Positions 17,898 through 26,123 of a stretch of DNA of 64,000 nucleotides are shown here, piece by piece. This DNA comes from Methanolobus sp. (GTDB lineage: Archaea > Halobacteriota > Methanosarcinia > Methanosarcinales > Methanosarcinaceae): contig NZ_JADQBZ010000011.1 of NCBI RefSeq assembly GCF_016278365.1, forward strand, positions 142,469 through 206,468, in the 5' to 3' direction. How positions within the stretch are numbered: the first letter of the stretch is position 1; every line of letters starts with the position of its first letter. The notes below the pieces were generated by a model. That model had not been told where the DNA came from. It was given only the letters and a program-made list of their open reading frames with translations, and did not search any database. The translations under genes and the position numbers were made by a program.

Positions 17898-18587
17898 TTA
17901 AACTGTTTCCTGCTTTAATAGTTTCATGAAACGTTTTTTCGCTTTCTTCATGTGACCTGCAAACATTTGCTTAACAACAAATGAAGGAGGAGTTTTACAA
18001 CCTCCGGGAGATGTCTTTCCCTGGCGTATGGCATCCAGTACAGCTTCAACGCTTCTTTCGGAAATGTCTATCTCGGCATAGGATCTGCCTATCATCACAG
18101 CTTCGTGTGCATCACTGCCGCCAACCTGCGGAATACCCAGTTGCTCTGCAACTTTCCGGGCTTTAGAGTTGGGACCGTCCGTCAGGCAGCGGGAATTAAG
18201 GACTTCCACTGCATCGATATCAAGCCCCTCCACATAACCTATACCGTGCGATGTCATCTTAAAAGGATGAGGTATTATCACAACAGCTCCCTGAGCTCGT
18301 GCTCTTTTGATGGTCTCTTCCGGGCTTAAACCAGCTTCGATCTTTTCTTTAACACCCAGCACCAGTATATGACCTTTTGAAGAACTGACTTCGATCCCGG
18401 GAATGACAATCTGTCCGGAGCCCGTCTCAACTGCCCGTTTAGCACATGCTATGCCACCTTCGATGGAATCATGGTCGCAGATAGCAAAGCCATCAAGCCC
18501 ATTCTTTGAGGCGAGTTCCAGGATATCATCAATGCATGCGTTGCTGTCCTTTGAAAAAAGCGAATGTACATGAAGATCGAATCGCAT
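17898..18587 (-). CDS. PHP domain metallophosphoesterase
   Basis: A 229-residue PHP-domain protein. Metal-ligand motifs are visible in order: DLHVHSLFSKD, AICDHDSIEG, VIPGIEVSS, VIIPHPFK and VGGSDAHE. Such proteins hydrolyse phosphoesters (histidinol phosphate, nucleoside 3',5'-bisphosphates and others). The substrate here is unknown. The C-terminal tail is basic and helical (HMKKAKKRFMKLL). A TTATAAAT box at about 18608-18616 lies 25 bases upstream of the ATG, so the mRNA may begin at the start codon (leaderless). Confidence 0.85.
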   Translation of the reverse strand: MRFDLHVHSLFSKDSNACIDDILELASKNGLDGFAICDHDSIEGGIACAKRAVETGSGQIVIPGIEVSSSKGHILVLGVKEKIEAGLSPEETIKRARAQGAVVIIPHPFKMTSHGIGYVEGLDIDAVEVLNSRCLTDGPNSKARKVAEQLGIPQVGGSDAHEAVMIGRSYAEIDISERSVEAVLDAIRQGKTSPGGCKTPPSFVVKQMFAGHMKKAKKRFMKLLKQETV

Positions 18588-18607
18588 GATAGCATGTAAG
18601 GGTCTGG

Positions 18608-18616
18608 GATTTATAA
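18608..18616 (-). promoter_or_regulatory. TATA box of the PHP gene, spaced for leaderless transcription
   Basis: CTTATAAAT on the minus strand is centred about 25 bases from the ATG at 18587, so the predicted transcription start coincides with the start codon. No ribosome site precedes the ATG. Confidence 0.5.
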
Positions 18617-18645
18617 GGATTCTTATAGTGCAAACAGAAAATGAT

Positions 18646-18745
18646 GAAAAACATTAGGAAAATTTAAGCGAACGGGAGGATAGAAGTTTTGGTTGGTTGG
18701 GTGGTTGGATAGGATTGGTGGTACATAGAGAAGTTACCCGTTCGC
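18646..18745 (-). ncRNA. Candidate small RNA closed by a 9-bp terminal helix
   Basis: On the minus strand GCGAACGGG (18745-18737) pairs perfectly with CCCGTTCGC (18676-18668), enclosing 60 bases of mostly C, A and T. About 55 of these, from 18721 to 18677, contain no G. The left arm begins about 26 bases after a strong TATA box, and the right arm is followed by TTAAATTTTCC and then ATGTTTTT, a plausible 3' end. Two copies of AACTTCT lie just inside the arms. This does not look like tRNA or box C/D RNA. A 20-codon frame (18726-18664) also fits inside, so a leader peptide is an alternative. Confidence 0.5.
18691..18721 (+). repeat. G-quadruplex-like GG/TT run
   Basis: The plus strand reads GGTTGGTTGGGTGGTTGG and then ATAGGATTGGTGG: five closely spaced GG runs with one- or two-base loops, followed by three more. 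This can form two-tetrad G-quadruplexes. It is the template-strand copy of the G-free loop of the candidate small RNA. Confidence 0.55.
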
Positions 18746-18764
18746 ATGGATACAAACAACATTA

Positions 18765-18777
18765 TGATATATATACC
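18765..18777 (-). promoter_or_regulatory. TATA box of the candidate small RNA
   Basis: GGTATATATATCA on the minus strand is centred at about 18771, 26 bases from the first base of the terminal helix at 18745. No protein start lies at that distance. Confidence 0.5.
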
Positions 18778-18800
18778 TTGCGTATTGAACATGTTAGAAA

Positions 18801-20060
18801 TTATGAGGGTGATGCATGCTTTTTTGCAAACGAAAGTGCCTTATTTATTACCGCATCCCGGGCTTCCAGGTCAATATCTATCGAATCCCCGTAAGAGATA
18901 TTATGAACCACGCCTTCCCGGAATAGCCAGGAAACCATGGACATTCCTTCTTCAGATAACGGGAGCGAGAGATGTATCCTTTTCCATTTGGGTAGGTGAT
19001 TGCGCAACTCTGCTTTCAGGATATCCAGGCAAAAACCTTTCTTGGCGGAGATAGCCACCGGATTCGGCGTAAGATACTCAAGTGCCAGCATACGTTCACT
19101 CAGCTCTTCCTGTGTAAGCATATCAGCTTTATTGAAAGCTGTAACAATCTCGACTTCCTGTAGCTGCTCCCACATTGTTTCATGCGATGCAAGAAGTTTT
19201 CTGCGGATAGTTTCAACGGGCTCGCTCGAATCCACTACCAACAGGACTACATCAGCATGGAATATCTCATTCAGCGTTGAACGGAAGGCATCTACCATCC
19301 AATGAGGCAGATCCTCTATGAAACCTACGGTATCTGTCAGCAGTACGTTCCTGCCTTCTACATCAAGGGATCTTGTGGTGGGCACCAGTGTGGTGAACAT
19401 CATATCCTTTACCGGGACTTCTTCCTTAGCAAGAGAATTGAAAAGCGTACTTTTACCTGCATTGGTATAACCTGCCAGGGCTACAAGTGAAAAACCCTTC
19501 GAATGTCTCAGGCTGCGTAAGGAATCCCTGTCCCTTTCCATGCTCTCCAGTTCATTCTTGATGCGATTGATCCTGTTCTTTACATCCTGGGCATATGAGT
19601 TCTCATAGCCTCCTAGGCCCATGAAACCAGGCCTTTCTTCCTTCTTTAGAATCGAGATGATTGTCCTTGCTCTGGGAAGTTCGTACTCTAACCTTGCAAG
19701 CTCCACCTGCAACTTGGAGCGGGGAGTCGTGGCGCGGGTGGCGAAGATTTCAAGGATGAGCTGGAATTTATCAATAACTTCCCGGCGACATGTCTCAGAG
19801 ATATTGTATATCTGCATCGTGCTCAGGGGGTTATGGAAAATTACCTTGTCCGCGTTCAGTCCCTGCACTATCCGAGCCAGTTCCTCCACCTTCCCCCTGC
19901 CTACCTGGTACCTGCTATCAGGATGTCTTGCCTGGACCAGTTCAGCAACGACAGTGTAACCCGCTGAGTAGGCGAGCTCTTTTAATTCGAGCATCTGAAG
20001 CTCGTTCTTGTGCTCGTCACTACGGGGATCATTTCTCTTTACCAGGATAGCGCGTTTCAT
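18801..20060 (-). CDS. hflX: Ribosome-associated GTPase HflX
   Basis: A 419-residue GTPase that binds the large ribosomal subunit and is linked to ribosome splitting or rescue. The N-terminal HflX domain has YTVVAELVQARHPDSRYQVG and GKVEELA. A helical linker includes TTPRSKLQVELARLEYELPR. The G domain starts at about residue 196 with GYTNAGKSTLFNSL, then DTVGFIEDLPHW (G3) and AFNKADM (G4). The C-terminal domain is about 60 residues. It follows DUF2209 and endA on the same strand. The ATG start matches the family N-terminus. Confidence 0.93.
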   Translation of the reverse strand: MKRAILVKRNDPRSDEHKNELQMLELKELAYSAGYTVVAELVQARHPDSRYQVGRGKVEELARIVQGLNADKVIFHNPLSTMQIYNISETCRREVIDKFQLILEIFATRATTPRSKLQVELARLEYELPRARTIISILKKEERPGFMGLGGYENSYAQDVKNRINRIKNELESMERDRDSLRSLRHSKGFSLVALAGYTNAGKSTLFNSLAKEEVPVKDMMFTTLVPTTRSLDVEGRNVLLTDTVGFIEDLPHWMVDAFRSTLNEIFHADVVLLVVDSSEPVETIRRKLLASHETMWEQLQEVEIVTAFNKADMLTQEELSERMLALEYLTPNPVAISAKKGFCLDILKAELRNHLPKWKRIHLSLPLSEEGMSMVSWLFREGVVHNISYGDSIDIDLEARDAVINKALSFAKKHASPS

Positions 20061-20094
20061 AACAATGGAGTATTGTCATTAAAGATATAAGGGA

Positions 20095-20484
20095 TTAGAT
20101 GTCCAGTTCCCTGAGAAGAAGTTTCCTGGCACTAAGGGATATGTGGTGCGCAAGTTGCATGCAGAGTCTCTCGCTCAATGATTCCTCGTACTTGAAATTA
20201 CCTGAGAACATGCTGTCAACAAGCCACTGGGGTTTATTGTACATGTCACCCGGCTCTGTGACTATTGTACCTCCAAAGCGAATCTCAGAAACTGTTTCCT
20301 CCATGATGCGCACTACAGAGGGAACATCTGGTGCGGATTCACTTCTGAAGGAACGGATATGTACCTGGTGGACTTTCTCTATATGATCGGCAGTGACTGA
20401 AGCAGCAACAGCTGCGCAGACCATCAAATAGTATCCGTCGACCCTATGACGACCGGAGATATCCACTGCAATTATGTTAAACAT
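20095..20484 (-). CDS. DUF2209 family protein
   Basis: About 129 residues from the ATG at 20484, beginning MFNIIAVDISGRHRVDGYYL. The frame stays open upstream to 20535, but the extra 17 residues do not resemble the family, and AAGAT precedes the internal ATG. Motifs include VVRIMEETVSEI and FGGTIVTEPGDMYN. The family is archaeal with no known function; the opening IAVDISG suggests an RNase H-like beta strand carrying an acidic residue. It sits between endA and hflX on the same strand, in an RNA-related neighbourhood. Confidence 0.72.
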   Translation of the reverse strand: MFNIIAVDISGRHRVDGYYLMVCAAVAASVTADHIEKVHQVHIRSFRSESAPDVPSVVRIMEETVSEIRFGGTIVTEPGDMYNKPQWLVDSMFSGNFKYEESLSERLCMQLAHHISLSARKLLLRELDI

Positions 20485-20564
20485 CTTTTGAAGGTAGAGT
20501 AAGTATCGTATATAAGCGTAACAGTCAACAGGCATTCAAACAGAGTGCAAACCGAATCCACACT

Positions 20565-21632
20565 TCACATCTTAATCCTGCCGATATCGACATAGGTAAC
20601 AGAACCCCTGTCCTCGACAGCATATAACATCCTTTTTCTTACACTATTGGCAAGCCTTACAGCCCTGGACATCACAGGCAGCATGAACACATGATCCCAT
20701 GGGATAGCATGCATCAGGTATTCTGAATGAGGCATTTTTTCGGTGAGACTTACCTGCGAATATACCCTGAAATGTGTACCGAACTTGAACCCGGTCTTTG
20801 GCACAAGCCCTCCATCTCTGAGATTAGCGTATGCCTTGTACTTACGCAGGAAATCCGGCTCGATGGATGAAGCCACGCCTGAGAAAGCATCGATATCAAG
20901 AATTACTCCTGTCTCGCTGTTCCCTATGCTGATGCAGCCGCGCTCCATCAGGTAAGCGGATTCCACCAGAGACAACTGCAGGCGTTCATCGTCAAGTGGC
21001 TTGCCGTAAAAACCGGTCTGATGCAGGTGCTGCGAGGAGGCTGCATCCCACACGATCACACGGTCTTCGAGCAGGGTAGACCTGACAGGTATTTCCGGTA
21101 CAGAGATACCCTCCATCCCACCCTTTACGTTCAGCTTCCTTACTTCATAATATGTAAGGTCGCTTTCCTCATCGACTATTGCTAATACCATCTGCTTGTG
21201 AACATTATCAGCGGCACGGAGGGACGTGAGCAGATCTGGAAGCGGCATGGGGATGCGTTCTGACCTAACATAGACAAAGCTCTTTGCAGGAGTCTTTCCC
21301 GGGTGCCCGCCCCTTGGATATACCCTAAAATCCGTCACACTGGGCTGGACATAGAAACCTCTTTCCTTGAGGTCCTTGTAAACAATATACTTCAATTCAA
21401 AATGCTGTTGCATCTTTGAAGCTTCAGTAAAGAACTCTTCAAATCCCAGAATCCGGTCCTGGGATTCTATATCCAGCTTTTTCTTGTAGAGAAGATAAGC
21501 TGCCTCAACAAGAGTCAGTTCAAGGTTATCACCTTTGGGGCGTCCGTAATAACCGGTGTTATAGAGCTCATTTATTGCCTGCTTGCCTGCAAGGATACGG
21601 TCCTTTACGAGTTTCCCTATCAAAAATGTCAC
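20565..21632 (-). CDS. endA: tRNA-intron endonuclease, tandem-repeat form
   Basis: A 355-residue tRNA splicing endonuclease made of two fused repeats, as in euryarchaea that form two-chain enzymes. The C-terminal repeat has the catalytic set: GFKFGTHFRVY (Tyr), PHSEYLMH (His) and a downstream Lys in NSVRKRMLY. The N-terminal repeat keeps DFRVYPRGGHPG but has AKSFVYV where the catalytic His should be, so it is probably structural. The start is GTG at 21632; a TTG three codons later, behind AGGTGA, is possible. It would cut introns from pre-tRNAs and the bulge-helix-bulge of pre-rRNA. Confidence 0.92.
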   Translation of the reverse strand: MTFLIGKLVKDRILAGKQAINELYNTGYYGRPKGDNLELTLVEAAYLLYKKKLDIESQDRILGFEEFFTEASKMQQHFELKYIVYKDLKERGFYVQPSVTDFRVYPRGGHPGKTPAKSFVYVRSERIPMPLPDLLTSLRAADNVHKQMVLAIVDEESDLTYYEVRKLNVKGGMEGISVPEIPVRSTLLEDRVIVWDAASSQHLHQTGFYGKPLDDERLQLSLVESAYLMERGCISIGNSETGVILDIDAFSGVASSIEPDFLRKYKAYANLRDGGLVPKTGFKFGTHFRVYSQVSLTEKMPHSEYLMHAIPWDHVFMLPVMSRAVRLANSVRKRMLYAVEDRGSVTYVDIGRIKM

Positions 21633-21810
21633 CTGCTGAATTAGAAAATAGCTACAGGGTCCAGATATAGGACAAGCTATTTAACCATGATGGGCTACCC
21701 ACGCCAAGAGCACTATTATGTCACCCGGTTAAGACAGGTACAAAAGAGTTAACCATACAGAAAGCATCTGAAGTATAGAAACTTAAGCTTAAAGTGAAGG
21801 AGACAAAAGA

Positions 21811-22107
21811 ATGGAAAATCCACTTCAAGTAATAATAGATGCTGACCCGGAGCTGGCCAGCCTGATTGGAAAGACACGTGAAACTGCGCTATCTCAAGGT
21901 GCCATCCCTCTCAAGTATAAATTTCTCATAGCCATGGCCCTGGATGCTGCTGAGGGTGCAGCTGACGGAGTAAGAATGCTTGCCATGCAGGCGATGAGCG
22001 AGGGAGCTACAAAAGAGGAGATAATGGAAGCTGTCAGGATAGCCCAGTACATCACAGGAGTGGGTAGTGTCTACACCGCTGCAAATGGCCTGAAAGGCAT
22101 ATTATAA
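21811..22107 (+). CDS. Carboxymuconolactone decarboxylase-like protein without redox cysteines
   Basis: A 98-residue all-helical protein of the CMD/AhpD fold (GAIPLKYKFLIAMALDAAEG, then ALxA-type helices, EGATKEEIMEAVRIAQYITG). The usual CxxC of AhpD-like reductases is replaced (EGAADGVRMLAMQA), so thiol peroxidase activity is unlikely. GAAGGAGA at 21795-21802 is the ribosome site. The gene is divergent from endA and appears monocistronic. The function is unknown. Confidence 0.75.
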   Translation: MENPLQVIIDADPELASLIGKTRETALSQGAIPLKYKFLIAMALDAAEGAADGVRMLAMQAMSEGATKEEIMEAVRIAQYITGVGSVYTAANGLKGIL

Positions 22108-22254
22108 CTAACATACCAATGTCATAGAGGTTTTTCTGCCAGGAGTGATATTAGTATTACAAATATTTTAAACATTCAGGCCTTCATAGTAATTAAATAT
22201 CCGAACAGTAATACTTAACAGTGTCATCGAAAAGTATTAAAAAGAGGTAGAAAA

Positions 22255-22560
22255 ATGGGACTTTTTGGCGACTTTAGAGATTTTCTATACGAGTATAAAG
22301 TAATCCCGCTAGCAATTGCTTTTATAATAGGTCTTGCGGCGACCGCTCTTGTGAAATCCTTTGCAGAGAACATAATTATGCCGATCATCACTCCATTCAT
22401 AGCTGACGGTGCATGGAAAACAGCAACTTTAGAACTTGGCCCTATTGTGATCAGCTGGGGTGCATTTGTAGGAGAATTGGTCAATTTCATTATAATTGCA
22501 TTTGTGGTGTTCATCATTGCAAAGAAAGTCTTAAAAGAGGAGAAAGTAAGCAAAAAATAA
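22255..22560 (+). CDS. mscL: MscL family mechanosensitive channel
   Basis: A 101-residue protein with the MscL layout: an amphipathic N-terminal helix (MGLFGDFRDFLYEYKV), TM1 IPLAIAFIIGLAATALVKSFAENIIMPII with the small-residue packing face of the gate, a short external loop, and TM2 SWGAFVGELVNFIIIAFVVFIIAKKV with a basic tail. It would open under membrane tension to release solutes on hypo-osmotic shock. It is shorter than bacterial MscL (about 130 residues), mainly in the loop and C-terminal bundle. AGAGGTAG precedes the ATG. A hairpin terminator follows. Confidence 0.88.
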   Translation: MGLFGDFRDFLYEYKVIPLAIAFIIGLAATALVKSFAENIIMPIITPFIADGAWKTATLELGPIVISWGAFVGELVNFIIIAFVVFIIAKKVLKEEKVSKK

Positions 22561-22590
22561 TTTCAAGTGCTTTTGCTTTGACCATTATAT

Positions 22591-22626
22591 TGTCTTGATG
22601 AGCTTATCAAGACATTTGATTTTTAG
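22591..22626 (+). terminator. Hairpin terminator after mscL
   Basis: A perfect 9-bp stem TGTCTTGAT / ATCAAGACA with a 6-base loop, followed by TTTGATTTTTAG. It lies 31 bases after the mscL stop and could also serve the converging tspO transcript. Confidence 0.65.
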
Positions 22627-22745
22627 TTAACTACTTATTTTATTTTAATTATTTATTTAGGTCTTTTTACGTTTCAACTTTCGGGCATTACTATGACTTT
22701 CCAGAAAGTGTACCATAAAGAGTAGTAAAACATATGCACCGCTCC

Positions 22746-23249
22746 TCACGAATTAAGCAGCCAGATATAATAGTTCAGCAAGGCTGCAAAAGATACCCAT
22801 GCAAGATACGGCATGAGCAACACGCCAGCAGGCCGTGAGATTCTGTAGAAGAGCCATATCGTTGCTACGATAGCAAACCACAGGAATACGATCTCGATTA
22901 TCCCCAACAGGGGCGAACGCAGGCCGAAGAACAGCACAGACCAGAGGAAATTCAGGAACAACTGTATCCCGAACACACCCGTTGCCAACCGGACATCGCG
23001 GCGATCCCAGCCCTTTCTCCATACAATGTATAGAGCCAGACCCATAAGCAGGTAAAGGAATGTCCATACTACAGAGAACGTCCATTCTGGAGGTACAAAG
23101 AGAGGTTTTTCAAGGGTTGTATACCACGTGGGAATTGCGGAACTTGTGAATATAGCTCCGAGCAGTCCTGCAAGCTGGCATACAACAATCGATGCTATCA
23201 GCTTTTTCCAGTCAACATCCCAGTCCAAGTTAAACCCTTCCTGATACAA
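22746..23249 (-). CDS. tspO: TspO/MBR family membrane protein
   Basis: A 167-residue protein with five membrane helices and the TspO signature: PTWYTTLEKPLFVPPEWTFS, VVWTFLYLLMGLALYIVWR, FLNFLWSVLFFGLRSPLLG and MPYLAWVSFAALLNYYIWLLN. TspO binds porphyrins and related ligands and is involved in tetrapyrrole or stress handling. It is 1.4 kb from the F430 gene cluster, but no operon joins them. Its start is 65 bases from the divergent DUF5652 frame. Confidence 0.9.
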   Translation of the reverse strand: MYQEGFNLDWDVDWKKLIASIVVCQLAGLLGAIFTSSAIPTWYTTLEKPLFVPPEWTFSVVWTFLYLLMGLALYIVWRKGWDRRDVRLATGVFGIQLFLNFLWSVLFFGLRSPLLGIIEIVFLWFAIVATIWLFYRISRPAGVLLMPYLAWVSFAALLNYYIWLLNS

Positions 23250-23323
23250 TTAGGCTTGTGTGCTATTTATTCTCCCCGGTAAAGTTTTAACAAATAAGAG
23301 ATAACTATCTTTCGGTGGTAGAT

Positions 23324-23548
23324 ATGGTTGACATGTCGGTTCTGGCGACAGATACTCAGTCGGGCGGATTTCTTGCCCTTATAATCGTCCTTGCACTCTG
23401 GGAACTTATATGGAAAGGCATTGCCCTGTGGAAAGCTGCGAAGAACGAGCAAAAATACTGGTTCATCGCAATGCTGATAATCAACAGCATAGGGATACTA
23501 CCGATACTATACATATTCGTCTTCCAGAAGGGAAAGAAAGGAATATGA
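23324..23548 (+). CDS. DUF5652 family small membrane protein
   Basis: About 74 residues from the ATG at 23324 (GTG at 23315 is an alternative; GGTGG at 23314-23318 favours the ATG). Two membrane helices (ALIIVLALWELIWKGIALW and YWFIAMLIINSIGILPILYIFVF) are joined by a short charged loop, with a basic tail KGKKGI. The motif LWELIWKGIALWKAAKNEQ is typical of DUF5652, related to phospholipase D-nuclease N-like membrane hairpins. The function is unknown. It is divergent from tspO. Confidence 0.75.
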   Translation: MVDMSVLATDTQSGGFLALIIVLALWELIWKGIALWKAAKNEQKYWFIAMLIINSIGILPILYIFVFQKGKKGI

Positions 23549-23570
23549 CTCTTGAGGGTCCTGACCGGGC

Positions 23571-24488
23571 TTAAGTTGTGGCTAGTCCCCCGGGTAATAG
23601 AAGACCGGACTTGGAAGAATGATTTTTCAAAAACGACCTTACTGTAGCGATATAATCTTCTTCTGCCTCCAGGTGATGTGAATGTGAAGCACCTGGGAAG
23701 ACCTTAATGGTCGCTTCCTTTGTCTGGTTCCGGAAATGCCGGACCGTTGAAGGAGTGGCTTCGTCAAATTCCCCGCATGTATAAAGAACAGGGACCTTAA
23801 TATACGCAAGATTCGGCGTCAGATCTGTTTCTTTCAGTGTCCCGGTCAGGGTGAACTCGGAAGGCCCCCACATGAAATTATAAACCGGGGTCGCCATGAC
23901 CTCAAATGTCTTGAGCAAACATTCCGGCCAGGTATCAAGGCGACAGAGGTGGCGTCGATAGTACTCCATCATCGCGGACTCATACCCCGGACTGTCAAAA
24001 ACGCCCCTGATTTCACATTCATCTATTACTGATCGGGCATCTGCCGGCATTTCAGCGAGAAGCCTGCGCTGGTCATCTAACCACATGGGAGCTGAGATAC
24101 ACGGTCCGGAGAAAGTGAGGGAAGCTATATCCTTTGGCTCATGCCGGGACAGATAAGCGATGGCAAGCATAGCACCCCATGACTGGCCGAGAATATGAAC
24201 CGGGCCAGGAGCGAGGGAATCTCTCACAGCTGCGAGTTCATCGGCATACCGCTCCAGTGTCCAGATCGAAGGGTCTTCGGGTGCCGAAGAACGGTGTGAA
24301 CCTAGCTGGTCATAGAAGATGACAGGACGCTCATCCGCAAGAGCTTCAAGCGGTTCCAGATAATCGTAGCTTGCCCCGGGGCCTCCATGGACAATGATCA
24401 GAGGGGTGCCTTGATTGTTGTTACCAACAATGCGGCATCCTACCCTTCCTCCTGGTACCTTAATATCTCCGACAATATAATTTTGCAT
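23571..24488 (-). CDS. Alpha/beta hydrolase, proline iminopeptidase-like (S33)
   Basis: A 305-residue alpha/beta hydrolase. The oxyanion region is IIVHGGPGASYDYL, the nucleophile elbow is ILGQSWGAMLAIAY, the acid is in TCGEFDEATPS and the catalytic histidine in GASHSHHLEA. This fits proline iminopeptidases and related aminopeptidases that remove N-terminal residues from small peptides. It is 112 bases downstream of cfbB on the same strand but is not expected to take part in F430 synthesis. Convergent with the DUF5652 gene. Confidence 0.85.
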   Translation of the reverse strand: MQNYIVGDIKVPGGRVGCRIVGNNNQGTPLIIVHGGPGASYDYLEPLEALADERPVIFYDQLGSHRSSAPEDPSIWTLERYADELAAVRDSLAPGPVHILGQSWGAMLAIAYLSRHEPKDIASLTFSGPCISAPMWLDDQRRLLAEMPADARSVIDECEIRGVFDSPGYESAMMEYYRRHLCRLDTWPECLLKTFEVMATPVYNFMWGPSEFTLTGTLKETDLTPNLAYIKVPVLYTCGEFDEATPSTVRHFRNQTKEATIKVFPGASHSHHLEAEEDYIATVRSFLKNHSSKSGLLLPGGLATT

Positions 24489-24600
24489 ATTATATAATAA
24501 AAGTCGTTCCTATATATCAATTATGAGTTGCATAGAGCCATACCAAGAATTAAGAACTTCGAGTAAGCTTACAGACGGTTTAATAATTCATCTACGCTAA

Positions 24601-26103
24601 TCACTCCCTACCAACAGATTCCACAAAACTCCCCGCGAACTCCCTGTACGAGCTCGCTACCAGATGAGCATAGCAACCTAAAGTATTATTCACCGTCAGC
24701 CCATCCCAGCCGTCAACGATGCCGGTACCCCGGGAAAGTTTGATGGAGAACTTCGCATCTCTGGGAATATCGGTGACCTCAGAATGATGGAACTCGTGGC
24801 CCCGGAAGGAGTTGCCCCTCTTGCCGATGACAGTATCTATTTCAAGAGAGCCGATGTTGTAGCTAACAACGCGCTTGTGGCCCATGAGAGTGTGACCGGG
24901 GAGTGCTCCCACCATCTCGTGTGTGGATTCCGGCATCTCTGCCATGTGATATGTGCCTTTGTCCTTGACACCGGTAGTCAGTTTTTCCGTGAGGTACATC
25001 AGGCCGCCACATTCTGCATAGATGGGCAGGCCAGAACGGGAGGCGGTGAGTATGTCCTCGCGCATGGAAACGTTATCCTCAAGCTCGGCCGCGAAAAGTT
25101 CAGGGTAGCCGCCACCAATGTACAGGCCATCGACATCCGGAAGTTTGCTGTCATGTATGGGGCTGAAATACCGGAGGTCTGCACCCGCAAGCTGTAACAG
25201 TTCCAGGTTGTCATGGTAATAAAAGTTGAATGCCTCGTCCAGGGCTATGCCGATGACAGGACGCTCACCATGTGTTTCTTTGGCCAGGAAGGCCGTATTT
25301 GCGGGTTTCTCCAGAGGCTGGGCATTGTGCGCAATCTCCAGCAGGCGGTCAATATCCACACCTTCTTTTATCGTATCCCTGATAAATGTGATGCGCTCGT
25401 CAAAATTATCAGCCCTGCGCCGCTCCTCTATAGCGGGAACCAGACCCAGATGTCTCATGGATATTTTCATCGAACCGTTGCGGCGGATTACCCCGATAAC
25501 CGGGATGCCGGTGTAGAACTCTATAGCTTCTTTAGCTTTTTTGGCATGCCTCGGGCCGCCGATGTTGTTGAGGATGACACCTGCGATATGTACATCCTTA
25601 TCAAAATCCTTAAAACCATTGACAAGGGCTGCTGCAGAACGGGTGATGCTTCTGGCGTTAATGATCAATACCACCGAGCACTTGAGTATCTTGGCTATCT
25701 GTGCAGTACTTCCGACATCCGTAAAACTGTCAAAGCCTTCAAAAAGTCCGCGGACACCTTCTATAACAGCAATGTCAGCCTCTCCGTCAACCTCGCAGCC
25801 GTGGATGAACACATCCCTGACACTCTCCCCGTTCATCAGGAAACCATCCATATTGCGAGCCCTTCGCCCGGTTATCTCTGAATAGTAACTGGGATCGATA
25901 TAATCAAGCCCCACCTTGAAAGGTTGGACATTGTAACCAGCCTCGGTAAGGGCTGCAAGCAGACCGATAGTTATTGTGGTCTTGCCCGAAGAGGAGCTGC
26001 CTGCCGACAGGAGTATTCGGGGTATTTCCTTAAATGTTGGTGCCGGAACCTGACTTGCTTCAGGGTTCTCATCTGTGGGAGGGGTTTGCTGCATGATTAT
26101 CAT
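24601..26103 (-). CDS. cfbB: Ni-sirohydrochlorin a,c-diamide synthase CfbB
   Basis: A 500-residue glutamine-dependent amidotransferase of the CobB/CbiA family. The N-terminal ATPase has LLSAGSSSSGKTTITIGLLA, FKVGLDYIDPSYY and VIEGVRGLFEG. The C-terminal class I glutaminase-like domain has LYIGGGYPELF and the nucleophile in YAECGGLMYLTE. In F430 synthesis CfbB amidates the a and c acetate side chains of Ni-sirohydrochlorin. Its position directly after cfbC, cfbD and cfbE supports this role over cobyrinate amidation. It starts 20 bases after cfbC; MIIMQQ gives two possible ATG starts three codons apart. Confidence 0.93.
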   Translation of the reverse strand: MIIMQQTPPTDENPEASQVPAPTFKEIPRILLSAGSSSSGKTTITIGLLAALTEAGYNVQPFKVGLDYIDPSYYSEITGRRARNMDGFLMNGESVRDVFIHGCEVDGEADIAVIEGVRGLFEGFDSFTDVGSTAQIAKILKCSVVLIINARSITRSAAALVNGFKDFDKDVHIAGVILNNIGGPRHAKKAKEAIEFYTGIPVIGVIRRNGSMKISMRHLGLVPAIEERRRADNFDERITFIRDTIKEGVDIDRLLEIAHNAQPLEKPANTAFLAKETHGERPVIGIALDEAFNFYYHDNLELLQLAGADLRYFSPIHDSKLPDVDGLYIGGGYPELFAAELEDNVSMREDILTASRSGLPIYAECGGLMYLTEKLTTGVKDKGTYHMAEMPESTHEMVGALPGHTLMGHKRVVSYNIGSLEIDTVIGKRGNSFRGHEFHHSEVTDIPRDAKFSIKLSRGTGIVDGWDGLTVNNTLGCYAHLVASSYREFAGSFVESVGRE

Positions 26104-26123
26104 ATTTTGATATAAACGGACCT

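Noticed and set aside
18637-18646. Box C-like ATGATGA on the plus strand near the small RNA
   Set aside because: No matching D box (CTGA) within a box C/D RNA distance, so a C/D guide RNA is not supported.
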